NCBI GenBank assembly: GCA_964630665.1 | Contig: CAZVVN010000057.1 | Coordinates: forward strand, 1 to 22,504 | Source: UBA9619 sp964630665 | GTDB lineage: Bacteria > Pseudomonadota > Gammaproteobacteria > Arenicellales > UBA868 | Reading direction: 5' to 3' | DNA length: 22,504 nt | Part shown: piece after piece, positions 8,666 through 15,951 of the stretch | Position numbering within the stretch: the stretch's first letter is position 1 | Layout: each line of letters begins with the position of its first letter | Notes under the pieces: model-generated | Database searches by the model: none | Seen by the model: only the letters and a program-made list of their open reading frames with translations | Told to the model about the DNA's origin: nothing | Position numbers and translations under genes: made by a program

Positions 8666-9337
8666 TTACGCCTGGCACTCTTCATGGCGGAGTTCGCACA
8701 GAAAGCGGTAGAGGCCGATCTCCAGGTCCTGGTGACTGGGCTCCCGGAGGTATCGTACGATACTGTCTGCTTCTTCTGGGCGTGTCGCATGGATGACCAG
8801 GCAGCATCCGATCTGTTCGTCCGGCCCCCGGATCTGTTCTTCCTGCCGAGGATCGTGCCCCGTAGACCCAGGTCCGACAGCTGCCCGTCGCCACAGTTCG
8901 ATTCGAACAACACCGGGTTGCTTACACAGAGTATCTAAACAACCTGCCAGCAATGGTTCAGTTTCGATTGAGGGAGACCGAACGGCCACCACAAAGCCTC
9001 CTCTCTCCACACCAATTTGTTGCACCCGGGTACAGACCGACCGCGTCGCATTGATGAATACCCCATTCATTATCCGCCGTGTCAACGGCGAAGGGTTGTC
9101 CAACTGGTGGAAGTAAGCTGGCGAGAACAACACCTCAGGAGAGTCGGTTTCATAGTAGGTGAAGAAGCGGGACCTTGCATCGACCGCTTCGTGGCGACGG
9201 CCAAGCCGGAACCCTTCAATACTCACCCGATCTGAAAGATGCTCGCCGTGGTACCAGCGCTCGTAGAGGTCTTCGCTTCCGGCTGTACAGTCGTTCCACA
9301 GGGCGAGAATACCGGAACCGTTATTCATGTGACCCAT
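8666..9337 (-). CDS. Two-half alpha/beta-barrel (EthD/DUF4286-like) protein
   Basis: 223 residues from ATG 9337; a second in-frame ATG at 9328 (MNNGSGILALW) is as likely. The N-terminal half has the look of a dimeric alpha/beta barrel: a first strand GILALW, then YERWYHGEHLSDRVSIEGF with the conserved W-Y-H-x-E-H, then RFFTYYETDSPEVL. The C-terminal half appears to be a second, more divergent copy (GVVRIELWRRA, then CCLVIHATRPEEAD). EthD-type proteins often sit in degradation operons as accessory or small lyase-like enzymes. It is the last gene of the - strand run, 118 bases after the aldolase-like gene. Fold moderately supported, function unknown. Confidence 0.7.
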   Translation of the reverse strand: MGHMNNGSGILALWNDCTAGSEDLYERWYHGEHLSDRVSIEGFRLGRRHEAVDARSRFFTYYETDSPEVLFSPAYFHQLDNPSPLTRRIMNGVFINATRSVCTRVQQIGVERGGFVVAVRSPSIETEPLLAGCLDTLCKQPGVVRIELWRRAAVGPGSTGHDPRQEEQIRGPDEQIGCCLVIHATRPEEADSIVRYLREPSHQDLEIGLYRFLCELRHEECQA

Positions 9338-9455
9338 GACTCGCTACATGGGCCGAAAGTGTTAAACGGGCAGGCCATCTGGTCGGGTAGGGTTTCAACT
9401 ATCTCCGTGCAGATCACATCCGTCAGTGGAAGATGTGCGGGCAGCGTCAATGGCC

Positions 9456-10256
9456 TTACGGGCTATCCACGAACGGCGCGATTGCTGCTTCGGCACCGGC
9501 TCGAAGGTGATCGTACTCGGTGACCCGTGCCGGGCCGAATATCTGGATTCCGCGGGCACGCTGGCTCTCGTATTCCGCCCCGTTTCGTGGACCCACGGCT
9601 GCCTCGATGGGTATCTTTTTTTCAAGCGCTTGTTCGATCACACCTTCCATGGCGCCGATTACCTCGGGCCGTTCCCAGTTTCCATGCATACCCATGTCCG
9701 AGGCAAGATCGCCTGGTCCGAAGACAATGGCGTCGACGGCATCGTTGGTCATCATGGCTGCGGCATTTTCTATGCCCAGTCGGGACTCTATTTTCAGGAT
9801 CAGCATCGTTGCCTCATTGGCCTGTGCACAGTATTGCGCGGCATCGTCAATACGGTAATCGGCATTGGGGCCGTGGGCTAGGGCTCGCTCACCCAGTGGG
9901 GGATACTTCATCCATCGTGCGATGTCGTCGACCTGTTCGGAGGTCTCGGCATGGCACAGGCAGAAACCCAGCGCCCCCGCGTCGAGCAGTCTGGCGACCC
10001 CGGCGCGCGTCGCGCTCGGAATGGTCACGATCGGGCTCAATCCGTTGTCTCTCGCCATCACCAGAAAACTCGTTAAAGTTTCAGGGTTGTGCTGCATGTG
10101 CTCGGTTTCCACCAACAGCATGTCGAAACCAAGCTGAGATGTGATCTTGATTACCGAGGGACGCAGGGACTCAAAGACATTGAACACAATAATTGGGCTG
10201 CCACTTTTGAGTACTGACTTGGCGCGATTTTCAATAAGGGCGGGCGGGCTCGTCAT
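9456..10256 (-). CDS. HpcH/HpaI-family aldolase-like protein
   Basis: 266 residues, the usual length for the family that splits 4-hydroxy-2-oxo acids into pyruvate and an aldehyde. The metal ligands seem kept: E157 in LKIES and D183 in FGPGDLASDMG. H53 (VETEH) matches the active-site histidine of HpaI (His45 in GEH). However, the arginine of HpaI (Arg70 in VVRAV) aligns with T78 in PIVTIP, and the usual VP strand end (GIIVP) is GFCLCH here (97-102). It is therefore a clear family member with an altered active site; lyase activity on another substrate is likely, but not certain. A ribosome site AAAGGA precedes ATG 10256. It is co-directional with the dimethylformamidase-like gene upstream (108-base gap). 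Confidence 0.85.
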   Translation of the reverse strand: MTSPPALIENRAKSVLKSGSPIIVFNVFESLRPSVIKITSQLGFDMLLVETEHMQHNPETLTSFLVMARDNGLSPIVTIPSATRAGVARLLDAGALGFCLCHAETSEQVDDIARWMKYPPLGERALAHGPNADYRIDDAAQYCAQANEATMLILKIESRLGIENAAAMMTNDAVDAIVFGPGDLASDMGMHGNWERPEVIGAMEGVIEQALEKKIPIEAAVGPRNGAEYESQRARGIQIFGPARVTEYDHLRAGAEAAIAPFVDSP

Positions 10257-10364
10257 GACGGTCCTTTTGTGGTTTGAAATACGGGATAGCGAGAAGTACA
10301 GACGTGGTTGCGGTCGAAAAAAGACTCCCTTGGCTGTCTCTACGGCAGGGTTCGGTTGAGTTTC

Positions 10365-12563
10365 TCATCCAGAGATCGACTTGTCACTGGTGAAGCGGCG
10401 AAGCACGTTTTCGGTAATGCGCGAGACATTGTTCTGGCCACGGTTATAGGAGAGGCAGCTGCACCAGCTTATGGAACCGACAGAAAACACCGCCCCCCCA
10501 CCAGGGCCCTCATAATAGACCATGTCTGAGCGGATCAGTGAATTCCGGCTTCCCCCGGTATTGGGTGTCGAGACCAGTTGATCTTCTATGGCGACCTGAT
10601 AGAGGTCCGTGAAGCCATCTGCGGTGGCGAGTACCAGTGCGTGTGCAGGGGTCCCCAGAGCACGATCGGCCCGGTCGATCTCAAAACCGGCAGCACCGTA
10701 CTCAAGGACCAGGGCAGGAAAGTCTCCGATAGGCTCATCTGTGCCAATGCCTTCAAAGATGAACCCTGCGCGGGCATCGAAACTGTCATCTAGTCTCCGG
10801 TAGGGTCGGTTGTGTCCGCCGCCCTGGGATGTGAAACCCACACCGACCATTTTCTGTGCTGCCCGGTTTCGGTATCGCCATAGGCCACCCATCTCCCCGG
10901 TACTGGAGTGGTGGCACTCGCCAGGTGCCGCTTCCCAGACACGGGTTCCGCGCCAGCGGCGGACTTCCGCGACGTGCGGGCGTTCGGGATCGAAAGTAGT
11001 GATCCAGTAAAAGCCGTTGCCTCCCAGATACATCAACCGGCCACCCTGTACCTGGTATGACTCGAGAGCATTCAACATGGAGCCGGTCCAGTACTCCGGG
11101 TGCGAGCCTGTGAGCACGACACGGTAAGACGCGAGCAGTGCAGCGCCCTCCCGATGCAGGTCATCATCGCTGATCACGTCGTAATCAAATCCTTTGGCAT
11201 CAAGCCAGTCGAGAAGGTGCAGGTCTGCATTCAGGTGCCGTGGCCAGGATGCGGCAAGGGAACGAGAGGGCATGACATAACCGGGCCTGAAATTAAGGAT
11301 AGGTCGCAATCTTGAGCTGTAGCAGACGCCACTACCATCGCTGTGCAGGTCATAACAGCTCAGCAGTCCTTGCTCGCGCATATAACTGTCCTGAGGAGCC
11401 GACTCTTCGCTCTCTTGCAATTCAAGTGAAGCACGGATGGGGTCGATGAATCGTTGATTGGCATAAACCAGGTAGCTGAGTGTGGGGGCAAGGAAGGCAA
11501 TGGGGGCGCGCGCCGATTCTGTGGTAACGATGAATGGCACATAGTCCTCACCTTCACAGGTGCTGAGATGCACTGCGTAGAAACCACTCTCCCATCGAGC
11601 TGGAACGGACCACTCGAATGCGACATCCCAACCGGCATCTTCAAGGTCATCGTCATGGAAGTGAATCGCGCCGTACTGGGCGGGAGCCACTTTGAAATCG
11701 GCTACTTCTCCGGTCCAGTTGTGGCCGGTCACCGCTCGGGTAGGAAGATTGACGGCCCGGCCATGAAACGCTGAAGGCCCGGTATCACGCACAAGCGAAG
11801 TCGCGATATCACAGGAGAAATCCCAGCTGGCTACCAGGGTAGAGGACTCCGGGTTCTCCGGGGGCGGGAATGCTCCGGCATAGATACGAGGATTATCGAT
11901 TTTGCCATTGAAGTAAGACCCTGGAGCCTTAAGGACATTCGGATCATGAGCGCTGGAAGCCATCAGCAAAGGGGCAGGCTCGCTGCAGCGCATGGGAGAC
12001 TTTACCTTGGCACGAACGGTCATTTCCTTGTCTTGGATCGGCCACTGCGACAAAAGCTTGTGCTGCACAGTGGCCTCGTGGTGGCGAGCGTCATAACTCG
12101 CAGAGACAAAGTACCAGTGTCTGGCGAGGAGTGGCACGCCCAGGCCGATCTTTTCGATCTCTGTACCATTGCCGAGCCAAAGCGCCAGGGAACCGTCTTC
12201 ATCGATCATGAGTCCGTAGCCCTGTGTGCCGGAGAACCGGGTTACCAGTCCCTGAGTTCCACTGTCGGGAGTGGTGGGGTAGATCCAGGCCTCCAAGGTA
12301 AATCCATCCGATAGCGTCAATGTGTCGTTGTGTGGCACCTCAACATAGGAACCGGCTTGAATCGCTTGTTCATGACCCGGGTATTCACCGGCGAAAGTAC
12401 TTTCGAGCGGTTCAGTCTTGAATCCCGGCCCGGCGGGATTCCTGTCGGTATGTCGCAGGCGTACGAGCGTGGCTTCATAGGAGGCTGCCTGGCTACTCAC
12501 CATAAAACGAATCGTTTGCCCGGGTCTGACAGTGAGGAGATCGCTGTAACCGACGATATTCAT
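10365..12563 (-). CDS. N,N-dimethylformamidase large-subunit-like amidohydrolase
   Basis: 732 residues from ATG 12563; the upstream extension to 12650 has no family support. Residues about 70-235 form a concanavalin-like LamG domain (FTLEAWIYP, then LALWLG, KIDNPRIYAGAF). Residues about 330-705 carry the part shared with the large subunit of dimethylformamidase: LSYLVYANQRF (362-372), YDLHSDGSGVCYSSRLRP, LDWLDAKGFDYDVISDDDLH, LTGSHPEYWT (484-493), GGRLMYLGGNGFYW, then ECHHSSTGEMGGLWR (549-563). The known enzyme hydrolyses dimethylformamide with a mononuclear iron held by two tyrosines and a glutamate; Y461, Y491 and E549 or E557 are candidates here, not verified. The small subunit normally encoded next to it is absent. 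No signal peptide is seen. The natural substrate is probably another amide or N-acyl compound. Confidence 0.85.
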   Translation of the reverse strand: MNIVGYSDLLTVRPGQTIRFMVSSQAASYEATLVRLRHTDRNPAGPGFKTEPLESTFAGEYPGHEQAIQAGSYVEVPHNDTLTLSDGFTLEAWIYPTTPDSGTQGLVTRFSGTQGYGLMIDEDGSLALWLGNGTEIEKIGLGVPLLARHWYFVSASYDARHHEATVQHKLLSQWPIQDKEMTVRAKVKSPMRCSEPAPLLMASSAHDPNVLKAPGSYFNGKIDNPRIYAGAFPPPENPESSTLVASWDFSCDIATSLVRDTGPSAFHGRAVNLPTRAVTGHNWTGEVADFKVAPAQYGAIHFHDDDLEDAGWDVAFEWSVPARWESGFYAVHLSTCEGEDYVPFIVTTESARAPIAFLAPTLSYLVYANQRFIDPIRASLELQESEESAPQDSYMREQGLLSCYDLHSDGSGVCYSSRLRPILNFRPGYVMPSRSLAASWPRHLNADLHLLDWLDAKGFDYDVISDDDLHREGAALLASYRVVLTGSHPEYWTGSMLNALESYQVQGGRLMYLGGNGFYWITTFDPERPHVAEVRRWRGTRVWEAAPGECHHSSTGEMGGLWRYRNRAAQKMVGVGFTSQGGGHNRPYRRLDDSFDARAGFIFEGIGTDEPIGDFPALVLEYGAAGFEIDRADRALGTPAHALVLATADGFTDLYQVAIEDQLVSTPNTGGSRNSLIRSDMVYYEGPGGGAVFSVGSISWCSCLSYNRGQNNVSRITENVLRRFTSDKSISG

Positions 12564-12691
12564 GGCGATGCTATTTGATCTCGTGTGGGCGAATAAATTT
12601 GAACGCCTGACTACCGACCTCGGGGCCAGACATAGGGGCGCCAACACCAATTGACGGATGCTGGGAAATTGAATAGCTGTGCAATTTCAGC

Positions 12692-13129
12692 TCAAGCGGG
12701 ATCTGGCATTACGAAACTCGGATGCAAGCCTTCGTGGACGGGCCGTCCGTCGTCAGGAGTTTCAGCACCGGCGGATGGGTCAAAGAAAGCATGGTAGGTC
12801 GCCGGCATGCTTGCTGGATCATGCCCCATCAGATTGGGGACGATTATGCGAATTCGTCGTTGTTTATCATCAAGCAGGATGGGTGTGCCACAACTGGAGC
12901 AGGTACATAATTCCAACGGCCCTTCCGGATTTTCTTCGTTGAACGGTTGGCGATTCAGGCTGCCTTCGTCGTCGACCTCAAGGTCTTTGTAGTTAAACAG
13001 AGCGACATGAGTCGTGTCCTGACCCGTAACGCGTTTACAGACTGAGCAATGACAGGTGTGGCAGTCAATGGGCCCGTTTACTGAATGAGTATGAATATGG
13101 TCACATCCTCCGGCATGTTTATGGGGCAT
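12692..13129 (-). CDS. GFA-domain (glutathione-dependent formaldehyde-activating-like) zinc protein
   Basis: 145 residues. The zinc-site cysteines of the GFA/CENP-V fold are visible: C23-x2-C26-x-C28-x2-C31 (DCHTCHCSVCKR), then C75, C77 and C80 (CTCSSCGT), with C9 possibly joining. The N-terminus is His-rich (PHKHAGGCDHIHTH). Family members bind two zinc ions. Only one has been linked to glutathione-formaldehyde adduct formation and that activity is disputed, so no reaction is claimed. It lies between the sugar-isomerase-like gene and the dimethylformamidase-like gene, co-directional with both, 128 bases before the latter's start. This is where the dimethylformamidase small subunit would be expected; the sequence shows no likeness to that subunit as far as I can tell. 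Confidence 0.8.
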   Translation of the reverse strand: MPHKHAGGCDHIHTHSVNGPIDCHTCHCSVCKRVTGQDTTHVALFNYKDLEVDDEGSLNRQPFNEENPEGPLELCTCSSCGTPILLDDKQRRIRIIVPNLMGHDPASMPATYHAFFDPSAGAETPDDGRPVHEGLHPSFVMPDPA

Positions 13130-13423
13130 GGTGTCTTACCTATTTTAGTTGATGTGAATGGTGGTTGATCAGACCGAGGGTGGGGCGTATTGGAAACCCG
13201 TTGATTATACCGACAAGTATTGGGTCGCCTGCGGGACTTTGCCCTGCGAAGGTTCCAATTTGTCGCTGGTTCGCGTTGGCGGGTCGACCAGGCTGGAGCG
13301 GGATCGAACAGGTCGCTGATCAGGTTCCGCCGGGCGATTGCTACTCTATCTGTGAGTCGAATACTGCAATACAGATTCACCATTGGTTTAAGGCGCTTGG
13401 TGCTTCTGGCCCTTCGAGTCTGT
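13130..13423. other. 294-base spacer in the - strand run
   Basis: Open frames here on both strands are rich in Arg, Ser and Pro and look like chance. A - strand TATAAT (13204-13209 on the + strand as ATTATA) lies about 75 bases before the GFA start and might be a promoter, but no -35 box fits. Confidence 0.4.
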
Positions 13424-14263
13424 TTATTGTGCCGATGGCACACCAGCTGCTTTTGCTTCGGCAACCAGGTAGTCTCGGCCGCGGATCATGTCGTCTAATG
13501 TTCCGAATCCATTAGTGTAGTGGCCTTTATACCCCAGGCCTTCCAGACGTGAGAATAACGACCGGAAGTCGATGCTGCCTTCACCTGGGAACATGTGATG
13601 TTCTTTGTCTCCTAGATTGTCGGCAACGCGAACCTCGCGCATTCGGTCGATTCCAAAGGCATCCAGAAATCCATCAACCCCCTCCGGTACAAGCGTTGCG
13701 TGATTGATGGTGAAGGTCCAGTGCAGATTGGGTGACTTCAGGTTGTCAAAATAAAAGGCGCACTCCTCCAGGGTATAACCAAGATAATTCACTTCCGCAT
13801 CTTTCGGTTCGCGGTTCATGTTCTCCAATAATAAATGAACACCTTTATCTTCGGCATAGGCTGAGGCGCGTTGTAACCGTTCGAGACTTGCTTGCTTGCG
13901 TTGCTCATAATCGGCAGTGAAATGGAATCCGCCGTGAACGACGATCCATTCGGCGTCAAGTCGAGTTGCCATGTCAATGTAGGCCCGGAGGTACTCGTCA
14001 GCGGCCTGGCGAAAGAAATTACTGTATTCCGCCATGTTTACCCCGGACAGTGTGTGCAGTCCGAGATGAATGTTGTTGTTTTTGCAGAGTTCCTTCACGG
14101 ATTCGCAGCGCGTCTCGTCAAACGTCTCCATAGCATTCGCGCCACTATCAAGTTGAATGTCGATAAAAAAGACTCCGTTAGCGGCGGCCCATGCCAAGCC
14201 GTCTTCCAGTTTGGCTCTCCGGCCGACGTCGACACCGATGCGCTTTTCAAGATTGGATTGCAT
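13424..14263 (-). CDS. Sugar phosphate isomerase/epimerase-like TIM barrel (AP endonuclease 2 family)
   Basis: 279 residues from ATG 14263; a TTG at 14269 adds two. The chain reads as a TIM barrel with metal-binding residues on successive strands: H70 (IHLGLH), H110 (WIVVHGGFHF), E147 (HLLLENMN), H188 (TINHA) and H222 or H223 with E228 (EHHMFPGEGSIDF). This matches the xylose-isomerase-like TIM barrel superfamily, which includes sugar epimerases, 2-keto-myo-inositol dehydratase and hydroxypyruvate isomerase. The exact reaction cannot be told. It is the first gene of the - strand run and faces tctC across a 181-base divergent spacer, so shared regulation with the transporter is likely. Confidence 0.88.
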   Translation of the reverse strand: MQSNLEKRIGVDVGRRAKLEDGLAWAAANGVFFIDIQLDSGANAMETFDETRCESVKELCKNNNIHLGLHTLSGVNMAEYSNFFRQAADEYLRAYIDMATRLDAEWIVVHGGFHFTADYEQRKQASLERLQRASAYAEDKGVHLLLENMNREPKDAEVNYLGYTLEECAFYFDNLKSPNLHWTFTINHATLVPEGVDGFLDAFGIDRMREVRVADNLGDKEHHMFPGEGSIDFRSLFSRLEGLGYKGHYTNGFGTLDDMIRGRDYLVAEAKAAGVPSAQ

Positions 14264-14444
14264 GCTCAAACGTCCATAAAGTTAATCTAGGTGTTCAGGT
14301 GCTCTTCAGAATCAGTCTGGCAGACGATGTCTTTCAGCTTGGATCAATGGTCTGCTTTTCATATATCTGGTCACCATGTTAGTCTCGGTCTGCAGTTTGT
14401 CAGTCTATAACTTTGTTTTAATGAGGAATCCTGGAGGAGCTATT
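14264..14444. promoter_or_regulatory. Divergent control region between the TIM-barrel gene and tctC
   Basis: GTCTGGCAGAC (14315-14325) is a perfect 5-bp inverted repeat with one central base. GGTCTGC occurs twice more (14349-14355 and 14387-14393). The clustering of GTCTG in one short spacer suggests a dimeric regulator, GntR-like in style. No regulator gene was found in the window. TATAAC (14406-14411) and TTTAAT (14417-14422) are weak -10 candidates for tctC. Confidence 0.4.
14433..14439 (+). promoter_or_regulatory. Strong ribosome binding site of tctC
   Basis: GGAGGAG, five bases before ATG 14445. It decides the start over the upstream in-frame ATGs at 14376 and 14421, which would place extra residues before the signal peptide. 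Confidence 0.85.
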
Positions 14445-15425
14445 ATGAGTCTAAAGTTTATGCGAAAGAGTTTCGCGATTATAACCGCCATGACTGCCGG
14501 TCTTGGCTTGGTGGCGCTGACAAGCGTTGCTGCAAATGCGGACGACAAACCCGCCATTGAAGTCATCACTCATGCCGGAGCCGGTGGCGGTACCGACGTT
14601 AACTCGCGGATGATGATGCTGCGAAGCCGCCGGACACTTAAGCAAGACATGGTCGTGGTCAACAAACGGGGCGGTGGCGGAGCCTTGGCGATGAACTACT
14701 TTATGACCCGACCGGCCGATGGCAACACGATAATGACCTTCACGGTGGGTCACGCGATCACCATGGGCAAGGGCAAAACCAAGCTCAAGGTTGAGGACAT
14801 GGCTCCGCTTGCGCGTGGCACCAATGATCCACAGATCCTGATGGTCAACTGCAAGACCACTGCCTACAAAACGCCCGAGGATTTCGTAGCGGGAATGAAG
14901 AACGGTGATAAGTTGAAGTTTGGCGGTACCCAGACCGGGACGATCGATCACATCACAGTGTTTCTTTGGGCCAAACGCCTGGGTGTGCCGATGCCGACCT
15001 ACATTCCGTTCAAAGGCGGCGGAGAACTGGCGACGCAGCTGGTTGCGGGTTCGGTCGACGTCGGAACGCTGAACCTTTCTGAGGCTGCGGCCCCGGTCGA
15101 GGCTGGCGACATCTGCCCTCTGGTAATTCTGGCTGAAGCCGGCATGGCGCCCATTCCGAAGGCAAAGACCGCAAAATCGATGGGCATCGATTTGGTGCTC
15201 TCGACCACCCGTGGCTTCGTGACTCACGCTGGTGTCGATCAGGCCCGACGCGATGAGCTCGAAAAAGGCATGATGAAGGCGATGAAGCATTCGATGTATC
15301 AGGCTTATCTGAAGAACTCCGGTCTCGATGAGACTTCACCACAGGCCTCTGGTCCCTGGGGCGAGCAGATCAAGTCTATGGTCGGGGAGTTTGGTCCGGC
15401 GCTCGAGGAAATGGGGCTTAAGTAG
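14445..15425 (+). CDS. tctC: TctC/Bug-type periplasmic substrate-binding receptor
   Basis: 326 residues. A signal peptide is clear: basic MSLKFMRKS, hydrophobic FAIITAMTAGLGLVALTSV, and a cleavage-like ANA before DDKP. The mature part starts with the Bug-family pattern: VITHAGAGGGTDVNSRMM, then VVVNKRGGGG, where a family member normally has vVeNrpGaGG. Next come KFGGTQTG, YIPFKGGGELATQLVAGSVDVG and the C-terminal helical region ending LEEMGLK. The receptor binds a carboxylate in the periplasm and delivers it to TctAB. The substrate cannot be read from the sequence. The tctC-B-A order and shared strand support a complete transporter. Confidence 0.93.
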   Translation: MSLKFMRKSFAIITAMTAGLGLVALTSVAANADDKPAIEVITHAGAGGGTDVNSRMMMLRSRRTLKQDMVVVNKRGGGGALAMNYFMTRPADGNTIMTFTVGHAITMGKGKTKLKVEDMAPLARGTNDPQILMVNCKTTAYKTPEDFVAGMKNGDKLKFGGTQTGTIDHITVFLWAKRLGVPMPTYIPFKGGGELATQLVAGSVDVGTLNLSEAAAPVEAGDICPLVILAEAGMAPIPKAKTAKSMGIDLVLSTTRGFVTHAGVDQARRDELEKGMMKAMKHSMYQAYLKNSGLDETSPQASGPWGEQIKSMVGEFGPALEEMGLK

Positions 15426-15446
15426 GCTTCACTGCAACGCAAGGAG

Positions 15447-15478
15447 ACGGTGCTTCCTTCAGGAAGCACCGTTCTTTT
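15447..15478 (+). terminator. Perfect 11-bp hairpin between tctC and tctB
   Basis: ACGGTGCTTCC (15447-15457) and GGAAGCACCGT (15462-15472) pair without mismatch around a TTCA loop, followed by TCTTTT. It looks like a rho-independent terminator that would be partly read through, giving more receptor than membrane subunits, or a 3' end that stabilises the tctC message. It ends 12 bases before the tctB start. Confidence 0.75.
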
Positions 15479-15484
15479 CCTGTC

Positions 15485-15940
15485 ATGCGGTTTCTAATCA
15501 TCCCCGGGATCATTGCGGCTTTTTCAGTCGCAGTGATTTACGCTGCCCTCCAACTTGACCTGTCGCCCCCGATGATCGTCGGGGACAGCCTGCAGCCGCG
15601 TGTTTTCCCGATTCTCCTGATGGTGATCAACCTGATACTGGCAGCGCTTCTTGCCTCCAGGTACTGGAAGGACCGGCCTGGAATAATCCACTGGGAAGGA
15701 CTCCAGACCTGGGGTTCGATTGCACTGTTCGTGATCTTTTTCCCCATTACAGTCTATGTCGATATGATGATAGGGATCGCAGTCGTGATGTTTGCTATGT
15801 GTCTGTTGTGGGGTGAGCGGCGCATACTGGTCGCAGGGATGTTAGCGCTCGCCACACCGGCCGCGATCTTTTTTCTGTTTGACATGGTTTTGAGAGTTCG
15901 TTTTCCACGCGGCTTATTCACCAACTGGTATTACGGTTAA
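15485..15940 (+). CDS. tctB: TctB-like small membrane subunit of a TTT transporter
   Basis: 151 residues, with four hydrophobic segments as in TctB: FLIIPGIIAAFSVAVIYAAL, VFPILLMVINLILAALLAS, a segment around IALFVIFFPITVYVDMMIGIA, and a last one at VAGMLALATPAAIFFLF. GDSLQPRVFP (33-42) is the typical TctB opening after helix 1. It starts 60 bases after tctC, behind a hairpin and with no Shine-Dalgarno site (TTCTTTTCCTGTC precedes the ATG), so translation may be weak. tctA follows after 11 bases. Confidence 0.85.
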   Translation: MRFLIIPGIIAAFSVAVIYAALQLDLSPPMIVGDSLQPRVFPILLMVINLILAALLASRYWKDRPGIIHWEGLQTWGSIALFVIFFPITVYVDMMIGIAVVMFAMCLLWGERRILVAGMLALATPAAIFFLFDMVLRVRFPRGLFTNWYYG

Positions 15941-15951
15941 GCGGCGTTACC

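Noticed and set aside
13078..13464. 128-codon - strand frame in the spacer before the GFA gene
   Set aside because: Arg/Pro/Thr-rich, overlaps the ends of two real genes, no ribosome site.
14451..15290. 279-codon open frame on the - strand
   Set aside because: It lies fully opposite tctC, which has a signal peptide, a strong ribosome site and family motifs. The antisense translation is His/Arg-rich and resembles nothing.
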